Positions 24,017-35,634 of a stretch of 64,000 nt of DNA are shown here, in pieces. The notes beneath the pieces were generated by a model, which worked only from the letters and a program-made list of their open reading frames with translations, had not been told where the DNA came from and did no database searches. Position numbers and translations under genes: made by a program. Every line of letters begins with the position of its first letter. The first letter of the stretch is position 1. This DNA comes from Macrolepiota albuminosa (Eukaryota; Basidiomycota; Agaricomycetes; Agaricales; Agaricaceae): positions 434,001 to 498,000 of the forward strand of contig JAMWFC010000086.1 in assembly GCA_027475525.1 (NCBI GenBank), read 5' to 3'.

Positions 24017-24760
24017 CCCTTCTAACCTGCTATTCCACCGCACGCACAGCAAAAGATGCGATGCGCTACATAACGCAAGCATAAACGGCCACTCCAAGCT
24101 CCAAAAACAAAACAAAGGGAACGAAGGATGAAATCAAAGGAGAAAGAAGACTTAGCCATCATGTCCAGTGTCGGAAAATACATCCCCCGGTGCCCAGACC
24201 TGGTAGCACGCTGCACTGAATAGCTGTACATGGGAACGTAATGCGAATAAACCAACAAAACACGCAGCATACGTGTGGTCCGTGCATCGAGGAAAGGATT
24301 ATAAAAAGGGTGGGATTTTGGAGAGGCCTGGCAAGCAATCAACTTGCCACAGCTTGGAGTCCTCAGGGAGTGGATGTCTTAGGCCTTTAGCATACAGATT
24401 GTCTTTGGGCTTTAGTAGTAATACTTATTTGTGCCCATTTTGAGTGACAACTTTAGTTTTCATTCAAATAAAGCAATTAAAAATTATAATACTATTACAA
24501 TGTGTGTGCACGTGTAACTAAAACCCCCAGAACTTTGTGAACTGAGGTTTTATATTTTAATCTGAGTTTTGTTCAATTCTGTTTGAACAACTTTTAAATA
24601 AAATTAAAACTTACATTTCACATCATTAGCCACGATTCCCCTTTTGAAAGAGTCTAGGAGGCCACAACACATCACGTGGGTATTATGCAATTCCCCCTTA
24701 AGCACATAGTGTGGACCCTTGCATGAACTGAGTGGGTAGCAACTCACCAAGATTAGTGTG
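24017..24760. other. AT-rich intergenic, no gene seen
   Basis: No domain recognised. It marks the change from host-like composition to the AT-rich transposon nest on the right. Confidence 0.55.
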
Positions 24761-25174
24761 TTACTTTCTGAATGCAAGAGTGAGCCTCAAGAAAGATTTG
24801 TGTAAAGATGGTATGGCTTGTAAATAAGGCACAAAAATTTGTTTGTGTTTGGATAAGTAGCTGTAAAACACATTGCTGGACCAGCAACCTATAGCCTTCA
24901 TGGCTTTGAAAGGTATTCTCCTCATGAGGTACTCTAGAGTGGCACCTATGCAGATTCCATGGCCTTGCAGAGATTCCAGGTTGGCAGCTTTGGCTGCTCT
25001 GGAGAGCACCTCTAGGAACTTCTTTTTGGTGAGCAGGGTCAATTTTTCTTTCTTGTTTTTGTATGCAAACAAGGGTCTATTTGCAGTTGGGTTGTTCAGG
25101 CTGAGATGTTTTTCTAGAGCCCTCTTTAGATTGGAGGAGTTGTTTTGCACTCTCCAGGACACTATGCCAGTCAA
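24761..25174 (-). pseudogene. C-terminal tyrosine recombinase relic (mushroom integrase-like)
   Basis: The 137-codon frame reads LSLNNPTANRPLFAY, LTKKKFLEVLSRAAKAA, LQGHGICIGATLEYL and IPFKAMKAIGCWSSN. This is the C-terminal catalytic half of the tyrosine recombinase-like proteins common in Agaricomycetes. In those the box reads GHGIRIG and the next helix GRWASDAF, with a Tyr further on. Here both Arg positions are Cys (CGC to TGC fits), so the catalytic Arg of the HxxR box is lost. YSYLSKH holds the likely Tyr. The N-terminal half is absent; the frame ends where an LTR-like repeat starts at 25178. The family assignment is from remembered consensus. Confidence 0.6.
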
Positions 25175-25177
25175 ATG

Positions 25178-25689
25178 TGCCAGTCAGTGCATACCAGACA
25201 AATTAAAGGGCATGCAAACAGCAATTGTAATATCAAAACTAAGGTAATACAAGAGAGTAGCTACTTTATAAGTACTGCAGAGGTCACTCCAGGTTTCTGA
25301 GGAATTCCAAGATGTCTGGGACAGTTCCTGGAAATTAATGGGTGGTGGTAAGAGAAAGGAGAACTGTATTTCAGGAATTGTACATACAGAGTGCATAGTC
25401 AATTGGCATGTAAAGGATGCCATGATGCGTAATGTGTGATAGCCAGAGTGATTGGCATGATCCAATTATTGATTGTGGGATAATGGCTGTAATGGCAGGT
25501 GATTCTAGAATCTGTAGTGTGGGGCTGTCAGGAAGATGTGTGTGATGGTGGAGTTTGATGTGCATAATGTCTGTATTGGTGGCCATGATGGTGTGTATTG
25601 GCAGGAGTTGTGTTGTGGGATTAGTGGAGAGTTCTGGATGGGGTTCTGGGGGTGTCTTGGAGTGGTCCTAGATGGTGGGGGTCATGACA
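25178..25689 (-). repeat. LTR-like repeat, copy 1
   Basis: It matches 27232-27732 over its length, in the same orientation. Read on the minus strand it starts TGTCATGACC and ends ACTGGCA, with a purine-rich run (GGGAAAAGGC) directly before the start, as expected of a 3' LTR. No target duplication was found. Confidence 0.65.
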
Positions 25690-27231
25690 GCCTTTTCCCA
25701 GGTTCAAGCTTCTTGCTTTAGCATGTTAAACTCTGATAAAGAGGGGGGCCAGTCATTTGTTAACACATTGGTTAATTAATTAAAAATTTGAGCACAAATG
25801 AATGCAATGATAAGGCAGTGCTGAGCAAATAGAGAACATATTGACAGTAAAGTATAATACAACAGAGCTGACAGTTAACACAAATACTATGACTGCCTAT
25901 CTGAAAAGGTATGCAAAATAAAGCAGAGGAGTTACTGGATGTCCATTTGCATGTGAAGCGCTGACATGAATCCTGAATTATAAGTGTAATAATGTGAATT
26001 AAAGTATTACATCAAAAGACATTAAAGCTGGCAATATAGAGTGCCATATGCAATATGATACAGAATAATGCATGTAAAGCAATATGTGCATAGTATAACA
26101 AAGTGCAATAAGCAATGTAATGTTGAGTTTGACTGTGTCTTTGATTAGAGGTGGGTTTGTTGAGAAACAACTTTTGCTCACCTGACATTACTACACTTCT
26201 TTTGGCATCATACACTTATTTTTCAGTGTTCTAAGAACTTTGTTGTCAATTAAGCTGATATTAAAAATTCTAGCTTTTAGCAGATTTTTTATCTGGTGAT
26301 GCTATTTGTGTCTTACTTGTGCTTGGTATAAGGTTAGCATTTTCAGCCTGTCAGCATCTTCATTGCATAGCTTGTGATTAGTAAAGCAGAAGAAGAAAGT
26401 ATGCATTGAATTGACCATGTTGCCTGGCCATACTTCTTGAACTATGTTTTCCAGAAAGTTGGTTGATGCTATATATAATTGGTCTCAGGGCAAGTTCTCA
26501 TCTTGGGTGGCTTTTCTTTTGGTATCTTTAAAGTTAATTATAAGTTTTAACAATAACATATATTTTTCTTTTGCTAAAGTGAACATTTTGCCAAAAGACA
26601 TTGACTCATTTTTTGCAGCCTCTGCTTTTTTCTTGAGAGTAAAATAGCTTAATTTGATATATTTGCACTTCCTTAGCTTTTTTATAGCAAAGTACATAGA
26701 TAGGTATTTGATAATATCTGAAACAAGCATGCCAGCTACTAAATTCAAAGCTTTCTCTCCAGTTTCTGGTGATTACTGTCTGGATGGCCTAGATTGCAGC
26801 ATGTCATTGTTAACAAGAAGTCTCAGAGCATTGCCTCTGTCTGGCTGCTCAAGCTATTTGATATTAATTATTTCTCTCTCTTCTTGTTTGGTTTCTCAAA
26901 TTACTAACATCCAGTTATAGGCAATGTTTCATAGATTGAGGACCTGTCAAATACTGCTAAATCAGAGGCCTTCTAAGAAAGCAATGCCTTTACAAAGCAG
27001 ACCTGATTTATATGTACTCAGATGTTTAGAACTCTGGGCTATGTTCTGGAGTTTGAGATACAAAAAGAAGAATATCCAAAGTCAGAGACTTGGTCTAGAA
27101 ATCAAGGAAGTTGAGAGTGGGTTGGAGTTGAAGTTGAGTCAAGAACTGAAAATTCTAAGATGAGACCAGAGTTAACAAACTTAAAGTCATGAAGTACATA
27201 TTAGTCTCAGAGTATGTATGCTAATCAAGCA
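25690..27231 (-). other. interior between two LTR-like repeats
   Basis: AT-rich sequence. A minus-strand open stretch at 26485-26748 (Lys-rich, helical) gives no recognisable domain. At 1.5 kb it is too short for a full pol, so this would be a non-autonomous or deleted element. Confidence 0.45.
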
Positions 27232-27732
27232 TGCCAGTCAGTGTGTACCAGTTAAATCAAAGGGCATGCAAACAGCAATTGTAATATCAAGACTAAGGTA
27301 ATACAAGAGTGTGGCTACTCTATAAATATTACAGAGGTCACTCCAGATTCTTGAGAGGTTCTGGGGTGTTTGAGATGGTTTCTGAAAATTAATGGATGGC
27401 AGTAGATAGAAAGGAGACTGTATTCTGGAGATTACATATGTGGAGTGCATAATCAATTGGCATATAAAAAACACTATGATGCATGATGCGTGATAGCTGA
27501 GATAATTGGCATGATCTAATTATTGATTGTGAAATGATGGCTGTGATGACAGGTGATTCCAGAGTCTGTGGTGTAAAGCTGTCAGGAAAATGTGTATGAT
27601 GGTGGTATTTGATGTGCATGATGGTGGTGTTGGCAGTTGTGATGGTAGGTGTCTGTGGGTATTGTGTTGTGGGGCTGGTAGAAGGTTTCAGGCAGGATTC
27701 TGGAGGTGTCCCAGTGTGGGAGGGTCGTGACA
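27232..27732 (-). repeat. LTR-like repeat, copy 2
   Basis: Partner of 25178-25689; starts TGTCACGACC on the minus strand and ends ACTGGCA. The 5 bp outside the pair (AAATG and GGAGC) do not match, so the pair may not come from a single insertion. Confidence 0.65.
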
Positions 27733-28884
27733 GGAGCATATCTATAGCCTGGGCATTGAACATTCTGTCTCTTTCAAATCTAATTGTATCTTTAGTAAAT
27801 CTGTGCTTGTTGATGCTAAAGTCAGGGGCTGCTTCTATATTGAAGTCAATAATAAGTGTTATCATGATTTTTTATAATGCAAAATATCTAAAAAACTACT
27901 GCTTGACTAAAAAATACTTTTGCCTGCAAGAAGAACAGGCACTATGAGATGATAGTTATGACAAAAAAAAGAGTTGCTTATAATTTCACAGCCACATTAC
28001 TCAAAGATCACACCCTGCCTGTTTCTTCATTCCTTGAGATTCAACAGGCCAACTTACTTTTCTCCATACTAACATTTCCTAAAGTAGAAATTATTTTATA
28101 TAGAGCACTTGCAGGACCCATAGCTTTACTCTGACAGTTTTTTAAAATCTAGAATACATTGAGGTTTTTCTGTGCAGCAGACTATGTATAAAAAAAATGT
28201 CTTTAATTTTTGCCATCATATAATTCTGTTTGTTGTTATTGCTATTATTCCTGCTATTTTAATAATAGGTCTTTGGTTTCTAAACAATAGTGCTGAAAAT
28301 TCCATGTTTGACAATTGATCATATAAAGCTCCACTATAATATCACTATGTATTGCTTTTGCAGACCCTGTTTCAAATATGTTCCAAACTCAAATTTAAAG
28401 ATATTGTTAAATATAAGTAATAGGCTTGTCTTTATTTATTTCTACCCACTGACTGCATATGCTCACACACATCCATCTCATAGTTGCTAGACATACCAAT
28501 GAATGTATATGATCTTCAATCTGGGTAACTTTTATCCAAGTCATTTCTTTTAAGAACATTTTAATTGATGGTGTCTACATCACTTGATTTCAAAGACCTT
28601 ACTATTGCTATGCTCTTCTAGACTTAACAACTTATTTTCTATTTACCTTTTCAAAACAGACACTGCCTATTTTTTTCTTGAAACAAATCAATACTTTGAT
28701 GTTCCTCTCATTCTATCCTTCTAAATGTTACTTTGCTTTAGTATCAGACTGTGTACTTGCATTTGATAAAAATGTTTTCAATGTTCATATTGTCATGAAT
28801 TGTTTATTCTCATATAATGACATGAATATATTTGTCTTGTTAGCATTTTCTCATATAGTCTTATATAAAACTGTTGCTGCCTAT
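27733..28884. other. AT-rich debris
   Basis: No domain recognised on either strand. A composition change near 28885 marks the start of the second gypsy B copy. Confidence 0.5.
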
Positions 28885-29500
28885 AGTTTATCTAAACAGA
28901 CAAATGAGCCGTGCAATGGTGCAGTATGGAATGAACATAACGTTACAGACACCGAATATATGGATGTAGCGAACTTTGATTGCTATGACATGATATTGGG
29001 AACACCATTCATATGGCATAACAAAGTCATGCTAGACTTTGAGCACTGTCAGATGCTAGTGAATGGGAAAGTAATCCTAGCTAAATGGGCTACAGCAGAC
29101 GACACTAATAATTACCTGTAACACCACTGTACTACAGAGAAGTGCAAGGATTCTCCATAACTCAGTCAGCGCAAAGTGCTGGTGGTGGAGGATGTGGATG
29201 AGGAAGAATAGGCTACACCTGGACTGAGCTCAGACCACAACATAGTGATGATGAGCGAGGAGGAGTATCAAGCCTCCAAGACAAGAGATGAGCAAACACT
29301 TGCTCCTGATGCTCAAGACACAAAGCCTCCAGGTAAATGCCAGCAGAAGGCAAAAAAGTTTGAGGACTCAGTGGATGTATGTCTACCTACGTCCTCACGA
29401 GTCAAGTTAGATGACTTAAAGGACAGCAACCAAAAGGCAGAAGCCTCATATTGTGAGGACTCATAGTTCTTATAGAAGCAACCAGTTCCCCTTCCTGAGT
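28885..29500 (+). pseudogene. gypsy B copy 2, protease part left of the nested insertion
   Basis: The frame contains FDCYDMILGTPFIWHNKVMLDF, the C-terminal half of a gypsy-type aspartic protease (ILGTPF box). It is followed by an acidic linker and a stretch that aligns by eye with 7790-7860 of copy 1. It stops abruptly at 29500, where gypsy A was inserted into the target TGAGT. The DSG-containing N-terminal half is not preserved. The other half of this copy continues at 36154. Confidence 0.75.
29496..29500. repeat. target-site duplication of gypsy A (left copy)
   Basis: TGAGT here and at 36154-36158 flank the element exactly. The intact site in gypsy B copy 1 reads TTGAGTACAACTGGGC at about 7850. 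Confidence 0.93.
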
Positions 29501-30097
29501 TGTAAGAGTGACCTCTAGAGGCTGTGGCTCAGTCACACAGCTGGCAGAGGGAGATCCAAAGTGTATTAGAGTATGTACTGACAATATCATAATAACTACT
29601 CATCTGGCAGAGGAAGATCCAAAGAGAACAAGTCTAGGGATTCCCTATGCCAAGTTGGACGCTTCTGGGGCTTCTGAAGCATGAGAAACAACTGTACAGT
29701 ACAAACAAAACCTTAAAAACTCAGAAATTGACTAACCAAACAACTGTGCAAACAAAGCAGGAAAACTCCGGACTTTAGAAGTCAGAAAGGCAAACTCCAG
29801 CTTATATAAGTGGTCTGGAAGCGGTGCTGAAGGGCCCACACTTGTCTGAATAGTAGCTAAAGAACCAGAGCATCTCAAGGGCTGAGAGTAGTACTAACAG
29901 ATAGTGTTGAAAAAATAGAAACAGTAAAATGAAATAATGTCAGAAGAAATAAGAGAATGAATGAAGGGAGAGTGAAGAGATAAGAAGTGAAATAGAAACA
30001 GTAAAATGAAATAATGTCAGAAGAAATAAGAGAATGAATGAAGGGAGAGTGAAGAGATAAGAAGTGAGAAAAGGAAGAAATGAGGAGTCCTCTGACA
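29501..30097 (-). repeat. gypsy A 3' LTR
   Basis: 597 bp as given, 520 bp once a 77-bp duplication at 29913-30066 is collapsed, against 519 bp in the partner. It contains a TATATAA-type promoter motif at 29801-29810. Confidence 0.93.
29913..30066. repeat. exact 77-bp tandem duplication 4
   Basis: Copies 29913-29989 and 29990-30066. The partner LTR at 35635-36153 has only one copy. Confidence 0.97.
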
Positions 30098-30110
30098 TCA
30101 CCCCCCCTTT
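30098..30110 (-). other. polypurine tract of gypsy A
   Basis: On the minus strand AAAGGGGGGGTGA directly precedes the 3' LTR start TGTCAG. This is the primer site for plus-strand DNA synthesis. Confidence 0.8.
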
Positions 30111-30612
30111 AGAGTGCGGCGTCTCGATGTGCTGGATAGAAGTAGTTCTGGATGGCCTGGTCTACCTTGGAGAGAGAATAGAGGCCTCTAATTGCCCGGG
30201 GAGCGTTGGAATGCTGTTGATAGAATTCCCGGACCAAGGCAGGGGCATGGACATTCTCTTGTGGCTCCTAGGAGATGTCCTCAATTCCATAGCCCTTCTA
30301 CTTGACCTTGAACTAAAGCTTGGTTCTAAAGAGTTGGCTGTCTAGGATTCATTCCACTTTGTACTCTTCTTGGTTGTCTACCAGAACTGGAGGTGGAGGT
30401 GGCTGTGGACGTTGACCTGAGATTGGATCCTCTGGAGCTGGAGAGAGCTTCACCACATTAAAAACTAGATGGAGTTGACTCATTCCACTAGGCAGCTTGA
30501 ATCAATAGGCTAGTGGGCCTATCTGCCTTACTATAGAAAAGAGTCCTAGATGACGGTGAGAGAGCTTCTGAGAAGGTTGGGTAGTAGCAATGTCAGAGGC
30601 ATCCAGGTAGAC
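30111..30612 (-). pseudogene. gypsy A chromodomain and Pol tail
   Basis: Reading the minus strand from about 30400 gives EEYKVE-stop-ILDSQLF, KVK-stop-KGYG and SxEPQENVHAP. This is a classical chromodomain in which three Trp codons (VEWIL would be VERIL or similar, KWKGYG, SWEPQ) have become stops, together with an internal Gln stop. The domain would bind methylated histone H3 and direct insertion into heterochromatin. Everything lies in one frame, so only point changes occurred. Confidence 0.8.
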
Positions 30613-31420
30613 TCAATCTCCAGGCTTGTACTTGTGGGCTGGAGTTTGTCCACGATCATAGTAGCAGGCCATGTCATCCTTTGCCTTAGCTAAAGCTGCC
30701 TTGGCTTCCTCCTGGGCTACCTTCATCCGATCTATGAACTTGTTGACAGCTTCATTCTCTGAGGGTCGTCCACAAGGCTCAAATCCCATCTGAGGATGTC
30801 GACCAGTATCTAGAAGGAAAGGAGACATCTGGGTGGCAGCATGTACATGGTTGTTGTATTGAAACTCTGCCTCTGGTAATAGGTCATCCCAGTCATCCTG
30901 TTGTTCATTGCAGAAGAGCCAGAGATACTGTTCTAGCTCCTGGTTGACACGCTCAGTCTGGCCATCAGACTGGGGGTGGTAGGCTGTGGAAGTGTGGAGT
31001 TTGACATGGAGGAGGCGATACAGTTCTCTAGTAAACTCTGCCACAAACTGAGGTCCACGGTTGGAGATGTAAGCATCTGACAACCCATGGAGTTTCCAGA
31101 CATGCTTCTGGTACAGATTTGTGGCACCCATGGCTGAGCAGGTAGTGTGGGTTGGAATAAAATGAGCACACTTGCCACAGAGATCCACTACCACCATGAT
31201 CACGTCATATCCATGAGAGTCTGGTAACTCAACAATGAAGTCTACTGAGGCCAGATTCCAACGCTCAGCTAGGATAGGCAATGGATGAAGCTGTCCCATA
31301 GGAGGCTAACAACGAGGCTTAGTCTGAAGGCAAAGGTCACAGGTGGAGGTGTAAGAGCCAATATACTGTGACATTTGAGGCCACCAGTAATTCTGCAAGA
31401 CCAGCTCCAGTGTCTTCCAT
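30613..31420 (-). pseudogene. gypsy A integrase
   Basis: A 228-codon open stretch holds the core: Asp in SVDFIVELP, then SNRGPQF where SDRGPQF is the rule, and Glu in GQTERVNQELE. The second catalytic Asp is therefore Asn, a G-to-A change. Upstream (to about 31420) the zinc-binding region (CDLCLQTKPRC followed by a stop) can be read. The C-terminus has the usual DDMACYYDRG stretch. The enzyme would join cDNA to the chromosome but should be inactive. Confidence 0.9.
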
Positions 31421-31664
31421 CTGCCAGGATGTCCTGCAACTCGAGAGTCATGATGCTGCTTCACAATCCACCTCTAAAGGTCTGGCAGGTTGGGGATATA
31501 AATGTGTCTCTGGAAGGTGAGAAGACCATTTTTCAAAGACCACTTGTTGGTGCAGACAGACTTCACTCCAGTTTTCTCTTGAGCATGCAAGACCATGGCA
31601 GCCTTATCTACCAGATCTTCTTGAGCGCCCTCCCGGTTACCTTGTCGGATGTCTCAAAGGATGC

Positions 31665-33322
31665 TCACTCTTCTCCCTGGCCAACCACACCTTCCAGAGC
31701 ACAGATAGCAAATAGTTCTGGCTTCAGGAGTATAATATTGTTATTGTCACTAGCTCCTGAACCATGATCTGCTCGCTTAGAAAGCACATCTGGCTTGTCT
31801 ATGCTCCGTCCAGGTTTGTGATGCAGAGAGAAGTCAAAGTTGGCCAAATACAAAGACTATTGAGCCTGTCGGTGGTTAAGTTTCTTGGCCATCCAAAAGT
31901 ACTCTAAGTTCTTGTGATCAGTTCACACCTAGAATTTATGCCTGGCACCCTCAAGGAAATGTTGCCACTCCTCAAATGACCAAATGATAGCCAGCATTTC
32001 CTTGTCATGGATCTCATAATTTTGCTCCATGGCATTGAGACTCTTGGAGTAGAAGGCCACAGGATGCCACTTACCATCCTCCCTTGACTGCTGAGAGAGA
32101 ATGGCTCCAGTAGCAAAATCTGAGCTATCAGCTTCAACATGGAAGGGAGAGTCATCATCTGGGAATAGAAGGACAGGCTTTGAAGTGACTGCCTGCTTGA
32201 GGGCATCAAAGGCTGTCTGCTGTGCTGCATCCCAGTGCCAAGGAGTGTCCTTAGTGGTGAGATCAAAGAGGGGCCAGGCATGGTGTGAAAGGCCTGAACC
32301 TCCTTCTTGTTCTTAGGCTCTGGCCACTCCGCCACACCAGCCACCTTGACTGGGTCCATCTCAGCCATTCCATAAGAGATGATTAGTCCAAGATATTCAA
32401 TCTTAGTCTGCTCAAATTCACATTTCTCTGGCTTAAGATAGAGCTGGTGTTGGCGAAGACATTCCAGTACGATGCATGTAATCCGATGATGCTCCTCTAG
32501 AGTCTTGGTATAGATGAGAATATTGTCAAGGTATATACACACAACATCTTCTACTATGAGGTCTTGAAAAATGTTGTTCATCATGGTCTGGAAGGTAGCA
32601 GGGCTATTAGTGAGGCCAAAGAACATTACCAGAGGTTCAAAGAGTCCACGATTTGTTTGGAATGCTGCCTTCCACTCATCACCTTCTTTGATGCGCACAT
32701 TGTTGTAGCCCCAGCAGACATCCAACTTGGTAAAGTAGCACACACCTCGGAGGTTGTTGACAAGCTCTGAAATGAGTGGTAAAGGGTAGCAATTCTTCAC
32801 AGTCATTGCATTCAAGACTCGGTAGTCCTGAACCAGACATAGAGATCCATCCTTCTTCTTAATGAAGAAGACTGGAGAGGCCATCAGAGACTTTGAGGGA
32901 TGGATGCGACCAGAGTCTAAATTCTTCTGCAAAAAGACATCAAGCTCATCCTGTTCTCTGGGAGAGAAAGGATAGACCTTGCAGCTAGAGGGCTCAGCAT
33001 TGGGTGTAAGCTCAATTGCATGGTCCCACTGCTTATGCTCAGGGAGGGAGTCAAATGATGCCTTAGAGAAAACATCCTCAAAGTCTTGCAGGTGATGAGA
33101 AACTGCATCTTGGAACAACTTAGGAGCAGAGTTGGCAGCAAATGCCTGAGCTAGTCGCTGGGAAGTAGTTTGGCTAGCTCTAATCTCTGCTACTGTTGGT
33201 GGAGGTTGTAAGGTATTTGCATAAATCCTATCACCTGTCTCAATAGCCTCGTCTGGAGACTCTGATTCAGGAGCACACCCAAATTCACCCTTACATCTAT
33301 TTTCCATCTGGGCTTTACTCAC
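31665..33322 (-). pseudogene. gypsy A reverse transcriptase and RNase H
   Basis: The 472-codon frame (31904-33322) contains HAIELTPNAEP, FFIKKKDGSL, YPLPLISELV, FTKLDVCWGYNNVRI, NSPATFQTMMN and the catalytic box CIYLDNILIY. The second Asp of YLDD is Asn, again G to A. Near 32288-32295 about 13 codons are missing and the frame shifts. RNase H then reads VEADSSDFATGA and NYEIHDKEMLA with intact acidic residues, and ends with the ADALSR-like PDVLSKRADHG at about 31760. RWGYNN has become CWGYNN by C to T. The enzyme would be inactive. Confidence 0.92.
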
Positions 33323-33328
33323 TACACC

Positions 33329-33860
33329 TCAAATGTCCTCATAGAGGGCCTCTCTATAAGGGAACACCAAAGGGGGAGGATCCAGTAAGTCAAGGTCTGC
33401 AAAGGGGAGGTGTCCAACTCGGCAGGCCCAGATAGCAGCATGCTCATGGACTGCCTCTCTACACTCCTCTCTAACTTCCTTGGCACATGTGGAACACCGT
33501 TGAGGGCAGCGGCTCATGCTCACCTTATTCTTGGCCCAGTCAATCTTGAGATTGTGATCATGCAGCCAGGAGAACCCAAGTATCATGTCCTGCTTTCCTA
33601 GGCTGGTGACTGCAAAGACAGCATGCTCAGAATGCGTCTGATAACAACGAAGAACTAAATCCACCACTGAGTGGATGGATCCAGCTTCCTTGAGCGTACT
33701 GTCAATGTAATAGACTGGAATAGGGTGAGAGAGGGGTTGGGTAGTGAGCTGGTGTTGTTCCACATAATGGGTGTCCAGGAAGAGTCCAGTAGCGCCACTG
33801 TCTAAGAGAGCTATGACGCTTCGAGTCTGCTGAGTGTCAGTTGTCTCAATCTCTACATTC
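33329..33860 (-). pseudogene. gypsy A aspartic protease
   Basis: The minus-strand frame reads VIALLDSGATGLFLD (active site DSGAT near 33800) and DMILGFSWLHDHNLKIDW, the two signatures of gypsy retropepsins. It stays open through a Cys-rich segment to 33329, with a stop before the RT frame opens at 33322. It would process Gag-Pol. No critical residue is visibly lost. Confidence 0.88.
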
Positions 33861-34259
33861 AGATGCAGAGAGTTGGGAGAGGGAGTGGAGACAACAACAT
33901 AGCGACAAGGAAGACGTCGTTTCCAAGCTGGGACACGTGGTCATCGGACAGAAGAAGGAGGGGATGAGGTCTTAGCTGAGGCTTGGACCAAGGGGGTATT
34001 CTGTACGTCAGAGGGGGCGCTTACAGTTTCAGTCAGAGAATCAGGAACAGGGAGCGATACATTAGAAGGTTCTACTGATAGACATGTAAACTAATTAGCA
34101 TCAGGCAGCAGAGGCGTACAACTCATCCATTGCTCTATTGAAAACCCTCTCCTGCAGAACCAAAGGACCCATCTGATAGTTCTGCTATAGCTTCCACAGG
34201 ACCCAAGGACTCATTCAAAGGTTCTGTTTCAGTCTGTACATCTGGAGAGGGGTTTCCTC

Positions 34260-35130
34260 AAACGTCTCAGGCAGCAAGGAGCTGGAGAAGAAGCTCTTCC
34301 TGCTCTAAAGCTGAGAGATAGCACACCTCCAACCCCTGGGGGCAATATCAAGCGAAGTGACCAGGCTTTCCACAGCGATGGCAGAGGAGAGGAAGGGAGG
34401 AATATTGACAAGAGGCATCAACATCCATAGGTACCCCAAAAGGGAGGGGACGTGCTGCAGGTACCTGAGCTGGAGGTGAAGCACAAAATGGAAAGGAGGG
34501 CTGGATGGAATGACGAGCAGGAAAAGATGCCTGTGAGGTGGAGTGAGGGGCGGTTCTATGGTGGAGCTCACATTATAACTCCATGAGCTGCCACTGATCC
34601 CGTGCTACCTGATACCAGGTCTTGATACTTGTGTCGTCAGGTCATCCCATGAGAAAGGGAAGGAGGCCATCTCAGAAGGTGAGACAGAGCTGAAGACCAT
34701 CTGGATAGCAGGCCTGTTCAGCCAGAGCTCTGAAGGAGTCAATATACTCATCTAGGTGAGACAGAGCTGAAGACCATCTGGATAGCAGGCCTGTTCAGCC
34801 AGAGCTCTGAAGGAGTCAATATACTCATCTAGAGTCCGCTTCTCCTGTCCATATCAATGAGGATCTCAGAGAGTGAGAGCTGCCACCTTAGCAGGGTCCA
34901 AGGAAAAGAACTCTGTCCAAAACTCCTTCTCAAACTGATCCCAACTTCCAAAACTCTCCACTCTTCCAGGGCGTTGAAAGACTGGTAGCGCATACATTGA
35001 AGCTCACTCAGACTTCATGTAAGAAAGAACCCAAGCAATCTTGAGAACATCAGAGGGGAAAGCCTCACCACTAAGCTGAATATAGGTTGCAGGAAACGCT
35101 CGCCCATCGCTCAGTCACTATTGAATGTGT
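34260..35130 (-). pseudogene. gypsy A Gag with CCHC knuckle
   Basis: Reading leftward from about 35000: SFGSWDQFEKEFWTEFFSLDPAK, SFRALAEQACYPDGLQLCLTF, TWYQVARDQWQLMEL, a Pro-rich linker ending PMDVDASCQ and the knuckle CHRCGKPGHFA-stop-YC at 34342-34383 (C-x2-C-x4-H-x4-C). This is the Gag common in basidiomycete chromoviruses. Stops occur at several former Arg codons, including inside the knuckle. One 77-bp duplication (34677-34830) doubles part of the capsid region. Confidence 0.85.
34677..34830. repeat. exact 77-bp tandem duplication 5
   Basis: Copies 34677-34753 and 34754-34830, inside gypsy A gag. Confidence 0.97.
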
Positions 35131-35221
35131 CTGGAAGTGCTGGGCGAGGAATATTGGCATGAACTGGGGGGGAGGCCCCAAAGCAAGGGACTGGGGGTGT
35201 GTGAGCCCTAACTGGAGGTGT

Positions 35222-35375
35222 CTGGAGAGGGGTAGGAGTGAGAGGGAGGCGCTCTAAGAGGGCCTGAAGGGAATGGGAGATGGTGTCTGTGGCCTGACCT
35301 GGAGAGGGGTAGGAGTGAGAGGGAGGCGCTCTAAGAGGGCCTGAAGGGAATGGGAGATGGTGTCTGTGGCCTGAC
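35222..35375. repeat. exact 77-bp tandem duplication 6
   Basis: Copies 35222-35298 and 35299-35375; identity exactly 77 bp. It lies in the region upstream of gypsy A gag. Confidence 0.97.
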
Positions 35376-35634
35376 ATAATCCAGCAAGTTCAGTGATGTG
35401 GAGGGTGAGGGAAGCTTGAGTAGTCTGCACCTAAGTCTCCAGAGCAAGCAAGCAACCCCAGGCATCATCCTGAGGGGCAGAAGCATCCAGGGGAGTGTCT
35501 GAGGGGGCTGGTTGGGTCATAGAAGCAACAGAGGGGCAGGGAGTAATTCAGTGGAGGAGGGACCTAAAGGGGCAAGAGAGGGCTCAAGCAGGCTGAAGGG
35601 GGCTCCCAGACTGAAATGTAGAGACTTGTTCTGC

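Noticed and set aside
25371..25586. His/Pro-rich small protein repeated at 27389-27865
   Set aside because: Both lie in the paired LTR-like repeats; conservation reflects the repeat, not a gene.
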